Assembly (NCBI RefSeq): GCF_900129505.1
Contig: NZ_LT670818.1
Coordinates: 8,961,001 to 9,025,000, forward strand
Length of the DNA stretch: 64,000 bases
Direction of reading: 5' to 3'
From: Bradyrhizobium erythrophlei
Lineage (GTDB): Bacteria > Pseudomonadota > Alphaproteobacteria > Rhizobiales > Xanthobacteraceae
In this document: in pieces, positions 46,392-55,580 of the stretch
Layout: each line of letters opens with the position of its first letter
Numbering within the stretch: the stretch's first letter is position 1
Made by a program: the position numbers and the translations under genes
The notes under the pieces: model-generated
The model's database searches: none
What the model was told of the DNA's origin: nothing
The model's input: only the letters and a program-made list of their open reading frames with translations

Positions 46392-47321
46392 TCATTCCTT
46401 TGACTTTATCATGCCGAGGATCCGGTCGGCTTCCGTGCGCCAGTCGGGACTCTTGGCAAATTCCCTGGTGCCTTTGGGACCGAACAGGCCCTCGTCGGCA
46501 AGGTCCGCGACCCAGGCCTGACGCTCGGCCGTACCCTGCGCCGACCACGGCGTCAGGCCGATCTCGCGCACGGTCTCGGCCACCTCGCGCACTTCCTCGC
46601 TGCGGCGGCGGCCATGTTCGATGACGCGCTGGAAGAAGTAAGCACCCTGTTTCTCCCAATTGATGCCGGGAAACGTCTCCGCCAGCGACGCCAGCACCGC
46701 GTCTTCGACGCCGTAGGCCCGCGCGGTCGTAAAACTTTCGATCACCATCGCTTCCAGGCCCTTGATCATGACGCTGCGGCACATCTTGACCGCCGACGCG
46801 ACGCCGAGTTGTTCGCTCGCGACCTTGGCGTCGAAGCCGAGCTCCACCAGCAGCGGCGCGAAGTCCCGTGCGCTGCCGCCGCCCAGCAGCAACGGCACCT
46901 TGATGCGGTACGGCGGGACCGAGGTCATGACCGCGCCTTCAACATAGCGGCCGCCGGCACCATCGATCAGGTCAGCCGCGCGCCGCTTGGCGCCGGGCGA
47001 GGCCGAGTTGAAGTCGAGAAACCAAGCGCCTTTTTTCACAGCGGGCGCGCAAGCACTCGCCACCGGCACGGCCTGGCTCGCCGTCACCGCAGAAACAATC
47101 AAATCAGCCTTGGCTGCGAGATCCGCGTGCGAGGATGCCAGCGCCACGCCGAAAGCTCCGGCATGATCGCGCAAAGGTCCAGCCTGTTCGCCGCCGAGCT
47201 TGATGTCGTAGGCGCTGACCTTGACGTCCTGCTTGCGCAGGTCCTCGGCCAGGATACGGCCGACCTCGCCGTAACCGACCAGACCCACATGCCACTGGTT
47301 TGAAGCGACGGACATGACCAT
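46392..47321 (-). CDS. NAD(P)-binding dehydrogenase of the 6-phosphogluconate/3-hydroxyacid type
   Basis: A 309-residue protein with an N-terminal Rossmann fold (HVGLVGYGEVGRILAEDLRK) and a C-terminal helical domain of the DUF1932 type (SAVKMCRSVMIKGLEAMVIE). The lysine in AVKMCRS corresponds to the catalytic Lys of the beta-hydroxyacid dehydrogenase family. It lies between ligK and ligI, with TGATG coupling to ligK. No step of the standard 4,5-cleavage route needs it, so it may reduce or salvage a related 2-oxo or 4-hydroxy acid. Confidence 0.88.
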   Translation of the reverse strand: MVMSVASNQWHVGLVGYGEVGRILAEDLRKQDVKVSAYDIKLGGEQAGPLRDHAGAFGVALASSHADLAAKADLIVSAVTASQAVPVASACAPAVKKGAWFLDFNSASPGAKRRAADLIDGAGGRYVEGAVMTSVPPYRIKVPLLLGGGSARDFAPLLVELGFDAKVASEQLGVASAVKMCRSVMIKGLEAMVIESFTTARAYGVEDAVLASLAETFPGINWEKQGAYFFQRVIEHGRRRSEEVREVAETVREIGLTPWSAQGTAERQAWVADLADEGLFGPKGTREFAKSPDWRTEADRILGMIKSKE

Positions 47322-48016
47322 CAATCGATATATTTGAGGCCGGCTTTCGCCAGCGGTTCGCGCATCTTGTACATGTCGAGGCCCAGCACCCCGGCCGCGA
47401 GCTTTTCGCGCTTCTCGCCTTCATTGGCCTCGCGCGCCTCCGCCGCATCGGCCACCTGCCGGGCGACGCCGGCGGGGACGACGACGACGCCGTCGACGTC
47501 GGCGATCACCACGTCGCCCGGGTTGACCAGCGCACCGGCGCAGACCACCGGGATGTTCACCGAGCCGAGCGTTGCCTTCACCGTACCCTTGGCGCTGATC
47601 GCCCTTGAAAATACCGGGAACTGCATTTCGGTCAGGTCCGCCACGTCGCGCACGCCGCCATCGATGACCAGGCCTTTGGCGCCGCGGGCGCGAAAACTGG
47701 TCGCCAAGAGGTCGCCGAAGAAGCCGTCGGTATTCTCCGCGGTGCAGGCCGCGACCACGACGTCGCCCGGCTGCAATTGCTCGGCCACCACATGCATCAT
47801 CCAGTTGTCGCCGGGCTGCAGCAGCACGGTGACCGCGGGTCCGCAAGCTTTCGCGATCGGATAGATCGGCCGCATGTAAGGCTGCATCAGGCCGACGCGG
47901 CCCATCGCCTCGTGGATGGTGGCGACGCCGAAGCGCGACAGTTTTTCCACGGCCGCCTTGTCGGCGCGGAGGATGTTGCGCTTGACGATACCGAGATCGT
48001 TCATCGGCTGACTCAT
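47321..48016 (-). CDS. ligK: 4-carboxy-4-hydroxy-2-oxoadipate aldolase / oxaloacetate decarboxylase
   Basis: A 231-residue class II (metal-dependent) aldolase of the RraA-like HMG/CHA group. It cleaves 4-carboxy-4-hydroxy-2-oxoadipate to pyruvate and oxaloacetate, the last pathway step. The Mg site and arginine are in [14 protein letters not shown], with [15 protein letters not shown] upstream. The stop overlaps the start of the dehydrogenase gene (TGATG), and ligJ ends two bases before it. Confidence 0.94.
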   Translation of the reverse strand: MSQPMNDLGIVKRNILRADKAAVEKLSRFGVATIHEAMGRVGLMQPYMRPIYPIAKACGPAVTVLLQPGDNWMMHVVAEQLQPGDVVVAACTAENTDGFFGDLLATSFRARGAKGLVIDGGVRDVADLTEMQFPVFSRAISAKGTVKATLGSVNIPVVCAGALVNPGDVVIADVDGVVVVPAGVARQVADAAEAREANEGEKREKLAAGVLGLDMYKMREPLAKAGLKYID

Positions 48017-48017
48017 G

Positions 48018-49046
48018 TCACTTGCCTTTCGCTTTCAGCGCCGCATCGAGGCGCGGGAACACGCGCCGCGCATTCCCCTCGTAGACTTTCTGCCTGTCCT
48101 GCGCGCTGAGGTTCATCGTGCCTTCGATGTAGCGCTTGGTGTCGTCATAGGCAAAACCGGTTTCGGGATCGATGCCGCGCACCGCGCCGATCATCTCGCT
48201 GGCGAACAGGATATTGTCGACCGGAATGACCTTGGTCAGGAGATCGATGCCCGGCTGGTGATACACGCAGGTGTCGAAGAAGATGTTGTGCAGCAGGTGA
48301 TCCTTCAAAAGCGGCTTCTTCAGCTCCTGCGCGAGGCCCCGGAAGCGGCCCCAGTGGTAAGGCACCGCGCCACCGCCATGCGGGATCAGGAATTTAAGCT
48401 TTGGAAAATCCTTGAACAGGTCCGAGGTCAGACATTGCATGAAGGCCGTGGTGTCGGCGTTCAGATAATGCGCGCCCGTGGTGTGGAAGCAGGCGTTGCA
48501 GCTGGTGGAAACGTGGATCATGGCGGGGATGTCGAGCGCCACCATCTTCTCGTAGATCGGATACCAGTGCCGGTCCGACAGCGGCGGCGAGGTCCAGTGC
48601 CCGCCCGACGGGTCGGGGTTCAGATTGATGCCGACGAAGCCGTATTCCTTGATGCATTTCTCGAGCTCGGGGATGCAGGTCTTGGGATCGACGCCCGGCG
48701 ACTGCGGCAGCATCGCCGCACCGACGAAAGAGTCGGGGAAGAGCCTGCCGACGCGCGCGCACAGCTCGTTGCAGATCGCCGCCCAGGTCGAGGATACCTG
48801 GAAGTCGCCGATATGGTGCGCCATGAAGCTGGCGCGCGGGCTGAAGATGGTGAGATCGCTGCCGCGCTCCTGCATCTTCTTGAGCTGGTTGTTGACGATG
48901 CTCTCGCGCAGCTCATCGTCGCTGATCTTGAGCTCGCTGACCTTCGGCATCGCCGAGGGATCCTTGATGCCCGCGATCTGCCGGTTGCGCCAATCCTCAA
49001 GCGCCTTCGGCGCCGTCGTGTAGTGGCCGTGCACGTCGATGATCAA
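48018..49046 (-). CDS. ligJ: 4-oxalomesaconate hydratase (amidohydrolase family)
   Basis: A 342-residue hydratase that adds water to 4-oxalomesaconate to give 4-carboxy-4-hydroxy-2-oxoadipate. It is the LigJ amidohydrolase type: the zinc-binding N-terminus is [13 protein letters not shown], with [16 protein letters not shown] and [15 protein letters not shown] as further active-site blocks. The start is TTG at 49046 with a very strong GGAAGGAGAG five bases upstream, which fixes the start in spite of the rare codon. Confidence 0.94.
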   Translation of the reverse strand: MIIDVHGHYTTAPKALEDWRNRQIAGIKDPSAMPKVSELKISDDELRESIVNNQLKKMQERGSDLTIFSPRASFMAHHIGDFQVSSTWAAICNELCARVGRLFPDSFVGAAMLPQSPGVDPKTCIPELEKCIKEYGFVGINLNPDPSGGHWTSPPLSDRHWYPIYEKMVALDIPAMIHVSTSCNACFHTTGAHYLNADTTAFMQCLTSDLFKDFPKLKFLIPHGGGAVPYHWGRFRGLAQELKKPLLKDHLLHNIFFDTCVYHQPGIDLLTKVIPVDNILFASEMIGAVRGIDPETGFAYDDTKRYIEGTMNLSAQDRQKVYEGNARRVFPRLDAALKAKGK

Positions 49047-49121
49047 TTTTCTCTCCTTCCGGAACGGCGGCCGACCAGATCGGTCTTTTCCGCCCCCTTA
49101 GCGTTTCCCAAATCCCAACTT

Positions 49122-50231
49122 CTATTTTGCCGCCGCTTCGAGTCTCGATTTCGGCGCCCAGAGCGATCCGGGAATCATGACCTCGCCGCGCATCAACAGC
49201 CGCGCGGTGCGCAGCAGAGCGGCGCGGGTCACGTTCTGCGGATTGGCCGGATCGACCTCGATCTCGACGCTGAATTCGCCGGTCGGATGCTCGACCGATA
49301 CCTTCTTGACATTGCCCACCGGCATCGACGCGATGCCTTGCGTAATCGAACCGTCGAGCACGCAGGCGGTCGCCACCGTCACCGCCGCCAGCACGCCGAT
49401 CGCGTCGTGGCAGACATGCGGGATGAAGCTGCGCGTGCAGATGCTGCCGCCGGTGCGCGGCGCCGATATCAGCGTCATCTTCGGGTAGTTCTTGGCCGTG
49501 ACGTCGGCGAGCTTCATCGCGTGGCCGCAGGCGATCCGCAACCGCTCGATCCGCGCCTTCAATTCGGTATCCGCGTTCATCTGGTCCACGCTCTCGTAGC
49601 CGGTGCGACCGACGTCGCTGCCCTTGAAGATCACCAGGGGCATGCCGTTGTCGATGCAGGTCACATCAACGCCATCGATGTTGTCGCGGACATTGCCGGT
49701 CGGAAGCAGCCCGGGCGCGACCGAGCCCGCGGTGTCGAGGAAGTTGACCGTGATCGGGGCCGAGGTTCCCGGCGCGCCGTCGATGCGGGCATTGCCCTCA
49801 TACTCGACATGGCCGTTGGGCGTTTGCACGGTGATGTCGCACTGCATATCGGTGTTGAGGGTCAGCACGCGCAGCGTGGTGGTATCGCCTTTGGGCCTGA
49901 CCATGCCGGTCTCGAGCGCGAACGGCACCACGGCGGCAAGCATGTTGCCGCAATTCGGCGTGGTGTCGACGGTGTCCTTGTCGGGCTGCAGCTGGGCAAA
50001 CAGGAAATCGAGATCGACGCCCGGCTTGCTGCCCCTGGACACGATGCCGACCTTGGAGGTCAGCGGGTGAGCGCCGCCGAGACCGTCGATCTGGCGCTTG
50101 TCGGGGGAACCCATCACCGACAGCAGCACCTTGTCGCGCGTCGGCAGATCGGAGGGCAAATCGCTGGCCTTGAAGAACGGCCCTCGCGAGGTTCCTCCAC
50201 GCATGAAAAGACAGGGGATGGCGGTTTGCAT
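49122..50231 (-). CDS. ligU: 4-oxalomesaconate tautomerase (PrpF family)
   Basis: A 369-residue isomerase of the PrpF/diaminopimelate-epimerase fold. Typical blocks are IPCLFMRGGTSRGPFF at the N-terminus, GLGGAHPLTSKVGIVS, and FAQLQPDKDTVDTTPNCGNM. LigU/GalD interconverts the enol and keto or allylic forms of 4-oxalomesaconate so that LigJ can act. It is the first gene of the core lig operon; 75 bases separate it from ligJ. Confidence 0.92.
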   Translation of the reverse strand: MQTAIPCLFMRGGTSRGPFFKASDLPSDLPTRDKVLLSVMGSPDKRQIDGLGGAHPLTSKVGIVSRGSKPGVDLDFLFAQLQPDKDTVDTTPNCGNMLAAVVPFALETGMVRPKGDTTTLRVLTLNTDMQCDITVQTPNGHVEYEGNARIDGAPGTSAPITVNFLDTAGSVAPGLLPTGNVRDNIDGVDVTCIDNGMPLVIFKGSDVGRTGYESVDQMNADTELKARIERLRIACGHAMKLADVTAKNYPKMTLISAPRTGGSICTRSFIPHVCHDAIGVLAAVTVATACVLDGSITQGIASMPVGNVKKVSVEHPTGEFSVEIEVDPANPQNVTRAALLRTARLLMRGEVMIPGSLWAPKSRLEAAAK

Positions 50232-50356
50232 CGGTCTCTCCGCTCACATCTGGATTGGCAAGGCTGGACTCGCCGGCCGGCCTATCCGCCGATACCGAAC
50301 GCTCGCGGCAGCGCTTGCCGGTTGGCTCGGTCTCAAGATTACTCCAACGGCACGCA

Positions 50357-51334
50357 TTACTCGACCCTGATATTCGCCTGCTTGAGGATCGGCCCCCATT
50401 TGGCGGCCTCTGCCCGCATATAGGCATCGAAGTCCTGCGGCGAGCTCCCGACCGGCACGGCGCCCAGCTTGTCGAAGGCCGCCAGAACCGTGGGATCTTT
50501 GAGGGTCGTCAGCAGATCGGCGTTGATCTTCGCCACCAGTTCCGGCGCCATTCCCGCCGGTCCCAGAAAACCCCACCACACCGAAGTTTCGTAACCGGGC
50601 ACGCCGGATTCCGCCACGGTGGGCACATCCGGCATCGCCTTCGAGCGGGTGGCGGTCGTCACCGCGATGGCGCGAACGAAGCCGCCATTGAGCTGGCCGA
50701 CGACTTCCGGCAATGGATTGATGCTCATGGGGATGTCGCCCGCCAGCACCGCCGTGAGCGCCGGCGCCCCGCCCTTGTAGGGAATGGCGAGGATCTTGAC
50801 ATCAGCCATGTAGTTGAGCAGTTCGCCGGCCAGGTGCGCCGATGTGCCGTTGCCGGACATTCCGTACGACAACGAGTCAGGCTTCTGCTTTGCCGCCGCA
50901 AGCAGCTCCTGCAAATTCCTGACGTCACTTTTCTGGGATACGACGATGGCCAGCGGCGAACTGGCGACCTCGGTAATCGCGGCGAAATCCTTGAATGTAT
51001 CGTAGGGCAGCTTCGGATAGAAAAACTGGTTCAGGGGATGACCGCTCGCCACCAGGATCAGTTTGTAGCCGTCCGGCGCCGATTGGGCCAAGGCCTGGGA
51101 CGCAATGATGCCGCCGGCGCCCGGACGATTTTCGACGACCGGCTGCTGGCCCCAGATCTTCGACAGCGACTGACCGATGGTGCGCGCCAGCACGTCCACG
51201 GCGCCGCCGGCGGCGTAGGGAACAAAGATGGTCACCGGCCTCGTTGGAAAAGGCTCGGCGTGCGCGCTCCAGCTCGCGAGGAATACAGACGCAGCGAGGC
51301 CCGCGATGCGGACGAACTTGGGCAGAACCAACAT
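50357..51334 (-). CDS. Bug-family (TctC-like) solute-binding protein
   Basis: A 325-residue periplasmic binding protein. A Sec signal (FVRIAGLAASVFLASWSAHA) precedes the family start FPTRPVTIFVPYAAGGAVDV; ENRPGAGGIIASQALAQ is the second hallmark. Bug proteins feed tripartite tricarboxylate transporters or act as carboxylate sensors. No TctA or TctB gene is in the window. Directly upstream of ligU on the same strand, it may bind protocatechuate or another aromatic acid. Confidence 0.93.
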   Translation of the reverse strand: MLVLPKFVRIAGLAASVFLASWSAHAEPFPTRPVTIFVPYAAGGAVDVLARTIGQSLSKIWGQQPVVENRPGAGGIIASQALAQSAPDGYKLILVASGHPLNQFFYPKLPYDTFKDFAAITEVASSPLAIVVSQKSDVRNLQELLAAAKQKPDSLSYGMSGNGTSAHLAGELLNYMADVKILAIPYKGGAPALTAVLAGDIPMSINPLPEVVGQLNGGFVRAIAVTTATRSKAMPDVPTVAESGVPGYETSVWWGFLGPAGMAPELVAKINADLLTTLKDPTVLAAFDKLGAVPVGSSPQDFDAYMRAEAAKWGPILKQANIRVE

Positions 51335-51404
51335 TAATTGACGCTCCCTGGGCAGGACATTCTTTTCAACCTTTTCAACTGACGCGACGACCGGCGCCTC
51401 CGCA

Positions 51405-52214
51405 TTATTTGGACTCCGACGTCATGGCGCCGCGCAAGCCGGCCCGTGCAATCGCGGCTTTGACAAGGCCCTCCGATTTCGCATCGCTGGTGAATTTCTC
51501 CACGAACGGCCTGCCCTGGTCCCTGCCCTTGGGAATGGCGATGGCGTGTCGCTCAACGCCCCAATGGCCGTCGAGGACCCTTGCCCCCGGAAGCTTTTCC
51601 GCCATTTCGTACAGGGTCGCCTTGTTGGTCGCGAACGCGTCGAGCTGACCGGCGGCCATCATGTCGGCCGCGGCGCCGACGGTGACCGCGCGAGCGACCT
51701 CCGCGGATTTCAGGTCGCGCGACAACACGCCGTCGGATGAACTTCCCTTGGTCACGCCGACGCGGACGCCCGGCTTGTCGATATCGGCCGGCGTCGAGAT
51801 GACGGATTTTTGCGACACCAGGTAGCCAAGCTCGATCTCGAGGTAAGGTGGCCCGAAATCCATATCCTTGGCGCGCTCGGCGGAAGCGTTGGTGAAGGCC
51901 ATGTCGACCTGCGCCGTCTTCACCGCCTCGAGCACTTCGGCGTTCTTGGAAAACACCACAGGCTCATAGGGCACGCCAAGCCTTCGCGCGAACTCCTTGC
52001 CGAGATCGTAGCCGACGCCGCGCGGACCGTCCGATTGCGGATCCGGCAATATCGATGTCGGAGTTCCCGGATAAAGCCCGACCCTCAGCTTCCGGGTCGG
52101 CGCCAGCACCTGTTGCATGTCCGGATCGGCCGCGCCGGCGGCGCCTCCTCCGGCCACCACCAACGATCCGGCGATAGCCAGCGCCGCGACAAGTTTGACC
52201 ATCATGCGGCGCAT
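51405..52214 (-). CDS. Amino-acid-type (family 3) ABC solute-binding protein
   Basis: A 269-residue exported protein. The signal is MRRMMVKLVAALAIAGSLVV with cleavage near AGAA. Family 3 features are RKLRVGLYPGTP, GPRGVGYDLGKEFARRLGV, and VDMAFTNASAERAKDMDFGP. The ATG at 52214 is chosen for the signal; an ATG at 52238 is possible. No permease or ATPase is adjacent, so it either uses a transporter encoded elsewhere or acts in sensing. It lies between the Bug protein and the exported LigI-like hydrolase. Confidence 0.9.
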   Translation of the reverse strand: MRRMMVKLVAALAIAGSLVVAGGGAAGAADPDMQQVLAPTRKLRVGLYPGTPTSILPDPQSDGPRGVGYDLGKEFARRLGVPYEPVVFSKNAEVLEAVKTAQVDMAFTNASAERAKDMDFGPPYLEIELGYLVSQKSVISTPADIDKPGVRVGVTKGSSSDGVLSRDLKSAEVARAVTVGAAADMMAAGQLDAFATNKATLYEMAEKLPGARVLDGHWGVERHAIAIPKGRDQGRPFVEKFTSDAKSEGLVKAAIARAGLRGAMTSESK

Positions 52215-52311
52215 GGGGTCGCCCGGCTCAATCAACATGCGACTGTTTCCGCATCCAGAACTTGCTTCACTGCCTACCGACATGCCCACACTTCGCTCTT
52301 CTCGCCCTAAT

Positions 52312-53283
52312 CTAGAATTTGAACAGACGTACGGGATTGTCGACCAAGAGCTTACGCTGGATCGCGGGCTCGGGTGCGTACAACGGAATGAGATCGACCA
52401 GATCGCCGTCATTCGGCATGATCTTGACATTCGGGTGCGGCCAATCCGTCCCCCAGATCACGCGGTCCGGCGCGTTGTCGATCAGGCTCTTGGCGAACGT
52501 GACCGAGTCGCGGAACGGAGGCCCTGACGCCGACGTACGCTCAAGCCCTGTAATCTTGACCCAGCACTTCTCGTCGTTCTTCTGAAGCTCGAGCAGCGCC
52601 TTGAACTCGGGGTCATCGAGACCCTTGGCGGCGGCGATCGTGCCCATGTGATCGATGACATAGGTGGTCGGCAGCGCGGTCAGGATCGGCGTGAACTCGC
52701 GGATGCTTCCCGGCTCGAGATAGATATCGACATGCCAGCCGATCGCGGCGGCCCGTTCGACAAGCCGCCTGAAAGCGTTCATGTCGCCAATACCGCCCAG
52801 CCGCTTGAGGAAGGCAAAGCGGCACCCGCGTATCCCGGCCCTGTCGAGGGCCAAAAGATCCGCCTCCGACATCGCACTATTGATATTCGCGATGCCCTTA
52901 TATTTGCCGTCGCTCAGCGCGATGGCGTCCGTGACGACCCGATTATCGAACCCGTGCAGGGTTGCATTGACGATCACGGCACGCTTGACGCCGATCTTTT
53001 CATGCAGGGCACGAAACATCGCCAGCGGTGCGTCGGGGGGCGTGTACGGCCGCGTCGGCGAGAACGGATATTCGGCGGCGGGACCGAAAATATGGGTATG
53101 CGTGTCGACCGCACCCGCAGGCACTTTGAAGGCCGGCGTTTTCGTGTTTTTGTCCGGACCTGGAATTTCAGGGATCGATTTCGTTTCGGGAGCCGAATTC
53201 TCGGCCGCCCGCGATTGGCTCGCGGCAACCGCCGACATCGCACCGAGGCATGCCGCACCACCGAGAAAGCTGCGTCTAAGCAT
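52312..53283 (-). CDS. Exported LigI-like amidohydrolase
   Basis: A 323-residue paralogue of LigI in which an N-terminal export signal (MLRRSFLGGAACLGAMSAVA, twin-arginine-like) has been added. The active-site blocks are kept: VDTHTHIFGPAAEYPFSP, YVIDHMGTIA and IWGTDWPHPN. This places a lactonase-like enzyme in the periplasm. Its substrate is probably a pyrone or other lactone, possibly a relative of 2-pyrone-4,6-dicarboxylate. The surrounding solute-binding genes could take up its product. Confidence 0.9.
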   Translation of the reverse strand: MLRRSFLGGAACLGAMSAVAASQSRAAENSAPETKSIPEIPGPDKNTKTPAFKVPAGAVDTHTHIFGPAAEYPFSPTRPYTPPDAPLAMFRALHEKIGVKRAVIVNATLHGFDNRVVTDAIALSDGKYKGIANINSAMSEADLLALDRAGIRGCRFAFLKRLGGIGDMNAFRRLVERAAAIGWHVDIYLEPGSIREFTPILTALPTTYVIDHMGTIAAAKGLDDPEFKALLELQKNDEKCWVKITGLERTSASGPPFRDSVTFAKSLIDNAPDRVIWGTDWPHPNVKIMPNDGDLVDLIPLYAPEPAIQRKLLVDNPVRLFKF

Positions 53284-53532
53284 GCTGGCGCGCTCCCTTT
53301 TTAATCCGGCCGGTGGACCGTGAAATGATTGGAGCCGACCGGGTCGAATTCCCCGGACCGGCGGTCGTTTCGCCCTGTAGATGGTTCAGCTCGGACGATT
53401 GTCGCCGCGTGTCAGGCGAGCCCGGCCGGAAGTCACTTTGACGAGCCTGCCTGCGCTGCGCCAGCGGCGCGCGCCCTATATCAGCTATCGCGATTCAGCA
53501 TGGCTCATGGGCGCCAACTATACCGAAAATGG

Positions 53533-54438
53533 TCAGGCGGGAAGCTCGCGCACCAAGGCGGTCAACAGCCGCATCGTGTGCTGGGTCAGCGGCGTGGGGC
53601 GCCGGTGCGCCGAGATCGCCAGGCAAAGCACGCTGACCGGGGTGGGATCCACGAGCCGGCGCGTCACCAGTTCACCGGAACGGGCGGACGCAGCCACGCC
53701 GCTGGCGGTAAGCACCGCATAACCGTAGCCGGCGCAGACGAGATCGATGATGGACGGAACGCTCGATACTTCCCAGGCAATGTCGAGCTTGATGCCGGCC
53801 AGTGCCGCCTGGGTATCCAAGAGCCGGCGCATGGCGTGAATCCGCTCCGGAACGATCAGCGGATAAAGCGACAATTCCTTCATCGGCAGCGGCGGCAAGG
53901 CCGCTCGCTTCTGCTTGCCCTTGGGCGCATGACTGACCAATCCGAGCTGCTCCTGGAGCAGCGGCGTGATCTCAAGCCCCGGCTGCGCCTCCGGGTTGTA
54001 GACCAGGCCAATGTCGATCCGGCCGGTCGTCACCCACTCGACGATGTGGGTCGACAACCCCTCGACGATCGCCAGCCGCGCCGCGGGAAGCTCCTTCTTG
54101 AAGCGGTCGATCAAGGGCAGCGTGAGCTGGCGGCCCATGCTCGGCGGCAGCCCGATGGTGACCCGCCCGACCGGCTCGTCGCGGCTCGCGCCGAGGTCCT
54201 CGCGCGCATGCGCCATCAGCTGCAGCACCGCGACGCTGTGGTCGAACAACCGCTTGCCCGCGTCCGTCAGCGTGACGCCCCGGCCGTTGCGCAGGAACAG
54301 TTGCTGGTGCAACTCCGTCTCGAGGCTGCGAACCTGCCGGCTCAGCGCCGGCTGCGCGATGTCGAGCACCACGGCGGCCTTGCTGAAGCTGCCGAGCTCA
54401 GCCACCTGCACGAAATATTCGAGCTGTTTGAGGTTCAT
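53533..54438 (-). CDS. LysR-type transcriptional regulator
   Basis: A 301-residue regulator with the N-terminal winged helix (MNLKQLEYFVQVAELGSFSK, then AQPALSRQVRSLE) and a substrate-binding-like effector domain (VGRVTIGLPPS onward). It is upstream of, and on the same strand as, the exported hydrolase, binding proteins and lig genes, so it is a candidate controller of that block; the effector is unknown. Its sequence is of the Nac/Cbl-like LysR group rather than clearly LigR. Confidence 0.93.
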   Translation of the reverse strand: MNLKQLEYFVQVAELGSFSKAAVVLDIAQPALSRQVRSLETELHQQLFLRNGRGVTLTDAGKRLFDHSVAVLQLMAHAREDLGASRDEPVGRVTIGLPPSMGRQLTLPLIDRFKKELPAARLAIVEGLSTHIVEWVTTGRIDIGLVYNPEAQPGLEITPLLQEQLGLVSHAPKGKQKRAALPPLPMKELSLYPLIVPERIHAMRRLLDTQAALAGIKLDIAWEVSSVPSIIDLVCAGYGYAVLTASGVAASARSGELVTRRLVDPTPVSVLCLAISAHRRPTPLTQHTMRLLTALVRELPA

Positions 54439-54501
54439 GGAGCGGCCAGATCAGGACGAAACCGAGCCCAAGTCAACGCCCCGGGGCAGGACCTATCGCC
54501 G

Positions 54502-55512
54502 CTATTGCCTGGGGATACCGGCCTTCTCGATCACCGCCCGCCATTTGTCGATATCGGACTTCAGCCGCGCCGAGATCTCCTCGGGCGTCGAGCCCCTCGC
54601 CTCGATACCAAGCTCGAGCAGCCGCTTCTTCACCTCTGGTTCTCCGAGTATTTCCTGCAGCGCCTGATTGAGTGTCTTGACGATGTCGGGCGGCGTTGCA
54701 GCGGGAGCAAACAGCGCGTTCCAGGAGACGACGTCGTAATTGGCAACGCCGGCTTCCTGCAAGGTGGACAGATCCGGCGTGCTTTCCGAGCATACCGGTC
54801 CCGACGACGCCAGCGCCCGGAGTTTCCCCTCGGCGAGATTCCCTTTCATGGAGGAGTAACTGTCTATCATCAGAGCGACGTTGCCCTGCATGGTCGAGAC
54901 AAGCAGTTCCGGCGTTCCCCGATAGGGAATGATGGTGAAATCAATGCCCGCCGCGGTCTTGAACAGCTCCGCCGACAGATTCTGCGTGCTGCCGATATTG
55001 ATGGTCCCGACATTGAGCGTGCCGGGTTTTGCCTTTGCCGCGGCGATGAAGTCCGCCAGCGTCTTGAATCCCGAGTCCGCGTTGGTGGCGAACACGAAAT
55101 CGAAAGTGCCGAGGCTCGAAATCGGCGCGAAATCCTTCAGGGGGTCGTAAGGCAAATGGCTGAACAGGGAGACGCTGATCGCGGTTCCGTTGGACAGCAG
55201 CGCCAGGGTATATCCGTCCGGCGCGGAAGAGATGACGGTTCGGGCCGCGGCGATGCCGCCGGCGCCGGGCTGGTTCTCGATGTAGAAGCGGCCCCCGAGC
55301 TTGCCGCTGAGCTTCTCGGCAATGACCCGCGCGGTAATGTCGGCGACGCCGCCTGCTGCGAAGGGCAGCACGATCCGCACCGGCTTGCTCGGATATTTGG
55401 TCTCCGCACCGGCCTGTCGCTGTGGAAACGCGAGTACCAGCAGAACCGGCACGGTGAGGAACACCCGGACCAGAGTCTGGGTGACGGTACAATCAGGGTC
55501 TCTCATGGGCAT
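54502..55512 (-). CDS. Bug-family (TctC-like) solute-binding protein
   Basis: A 336-residue periplasmic binding protein. The signal peptide lies in TLVRVFLTVPVLLVLAFPQR and the mature start is YPSKPVRIVLPFAAGGVADI, with ENQPGAGGIAAARTVI as second hallmark. Two ATGs (55512, 55506) follow GGAAAG and either could be used. It lies between the VWA gene and the LysR gene. It is the second Bug protein in the block and again has no transporter partner here. Confidence 0.92.
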   Translation of the reverse strand: MPMRDPDCTVTQTLVRVFLTVPVLLVLAFPQRQAGAETKYPSKPVRIVLPFAAGGVADITARVIAEKLSGKLGGRFYIENQPGAGGIAAARTVISSAPDGYTLALLSNGTAISVSLFSHLPYDPLKDFAPISSLGTFDFVFATNADSGFKTLADFIAAAKAKPGTLNVGTINIGSTQNLSAELFKTAAGIDFTIIPYRGTPELLVSTMQGNVALMIDSYSSMKGNLAEGKLRALASSGPVCSESTPDLSTLQEAGVANYDVVSWNALFAPAATPPDIVKTLNQALQEILGEPEVKKRLLELGIEARGSTPEEISARLKSDIDKWRAVIEKAGIPRQ

Positions 55513-55580
55513 CTTTCCAAAATCGCTGCGGTTCCAGCCAGCCCGGCTTTTACCTGTCGCTGGCGGTTCGGCTCAATGAA

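Noticed and set aside
48015..50423. 802-codon plus-strand open frame opposite ligJ and ligU
   Set aside because: Composition is the His/Arg/Asp-rich pattern of antisense frames; ligJ and ligU are certain on the minus strand.
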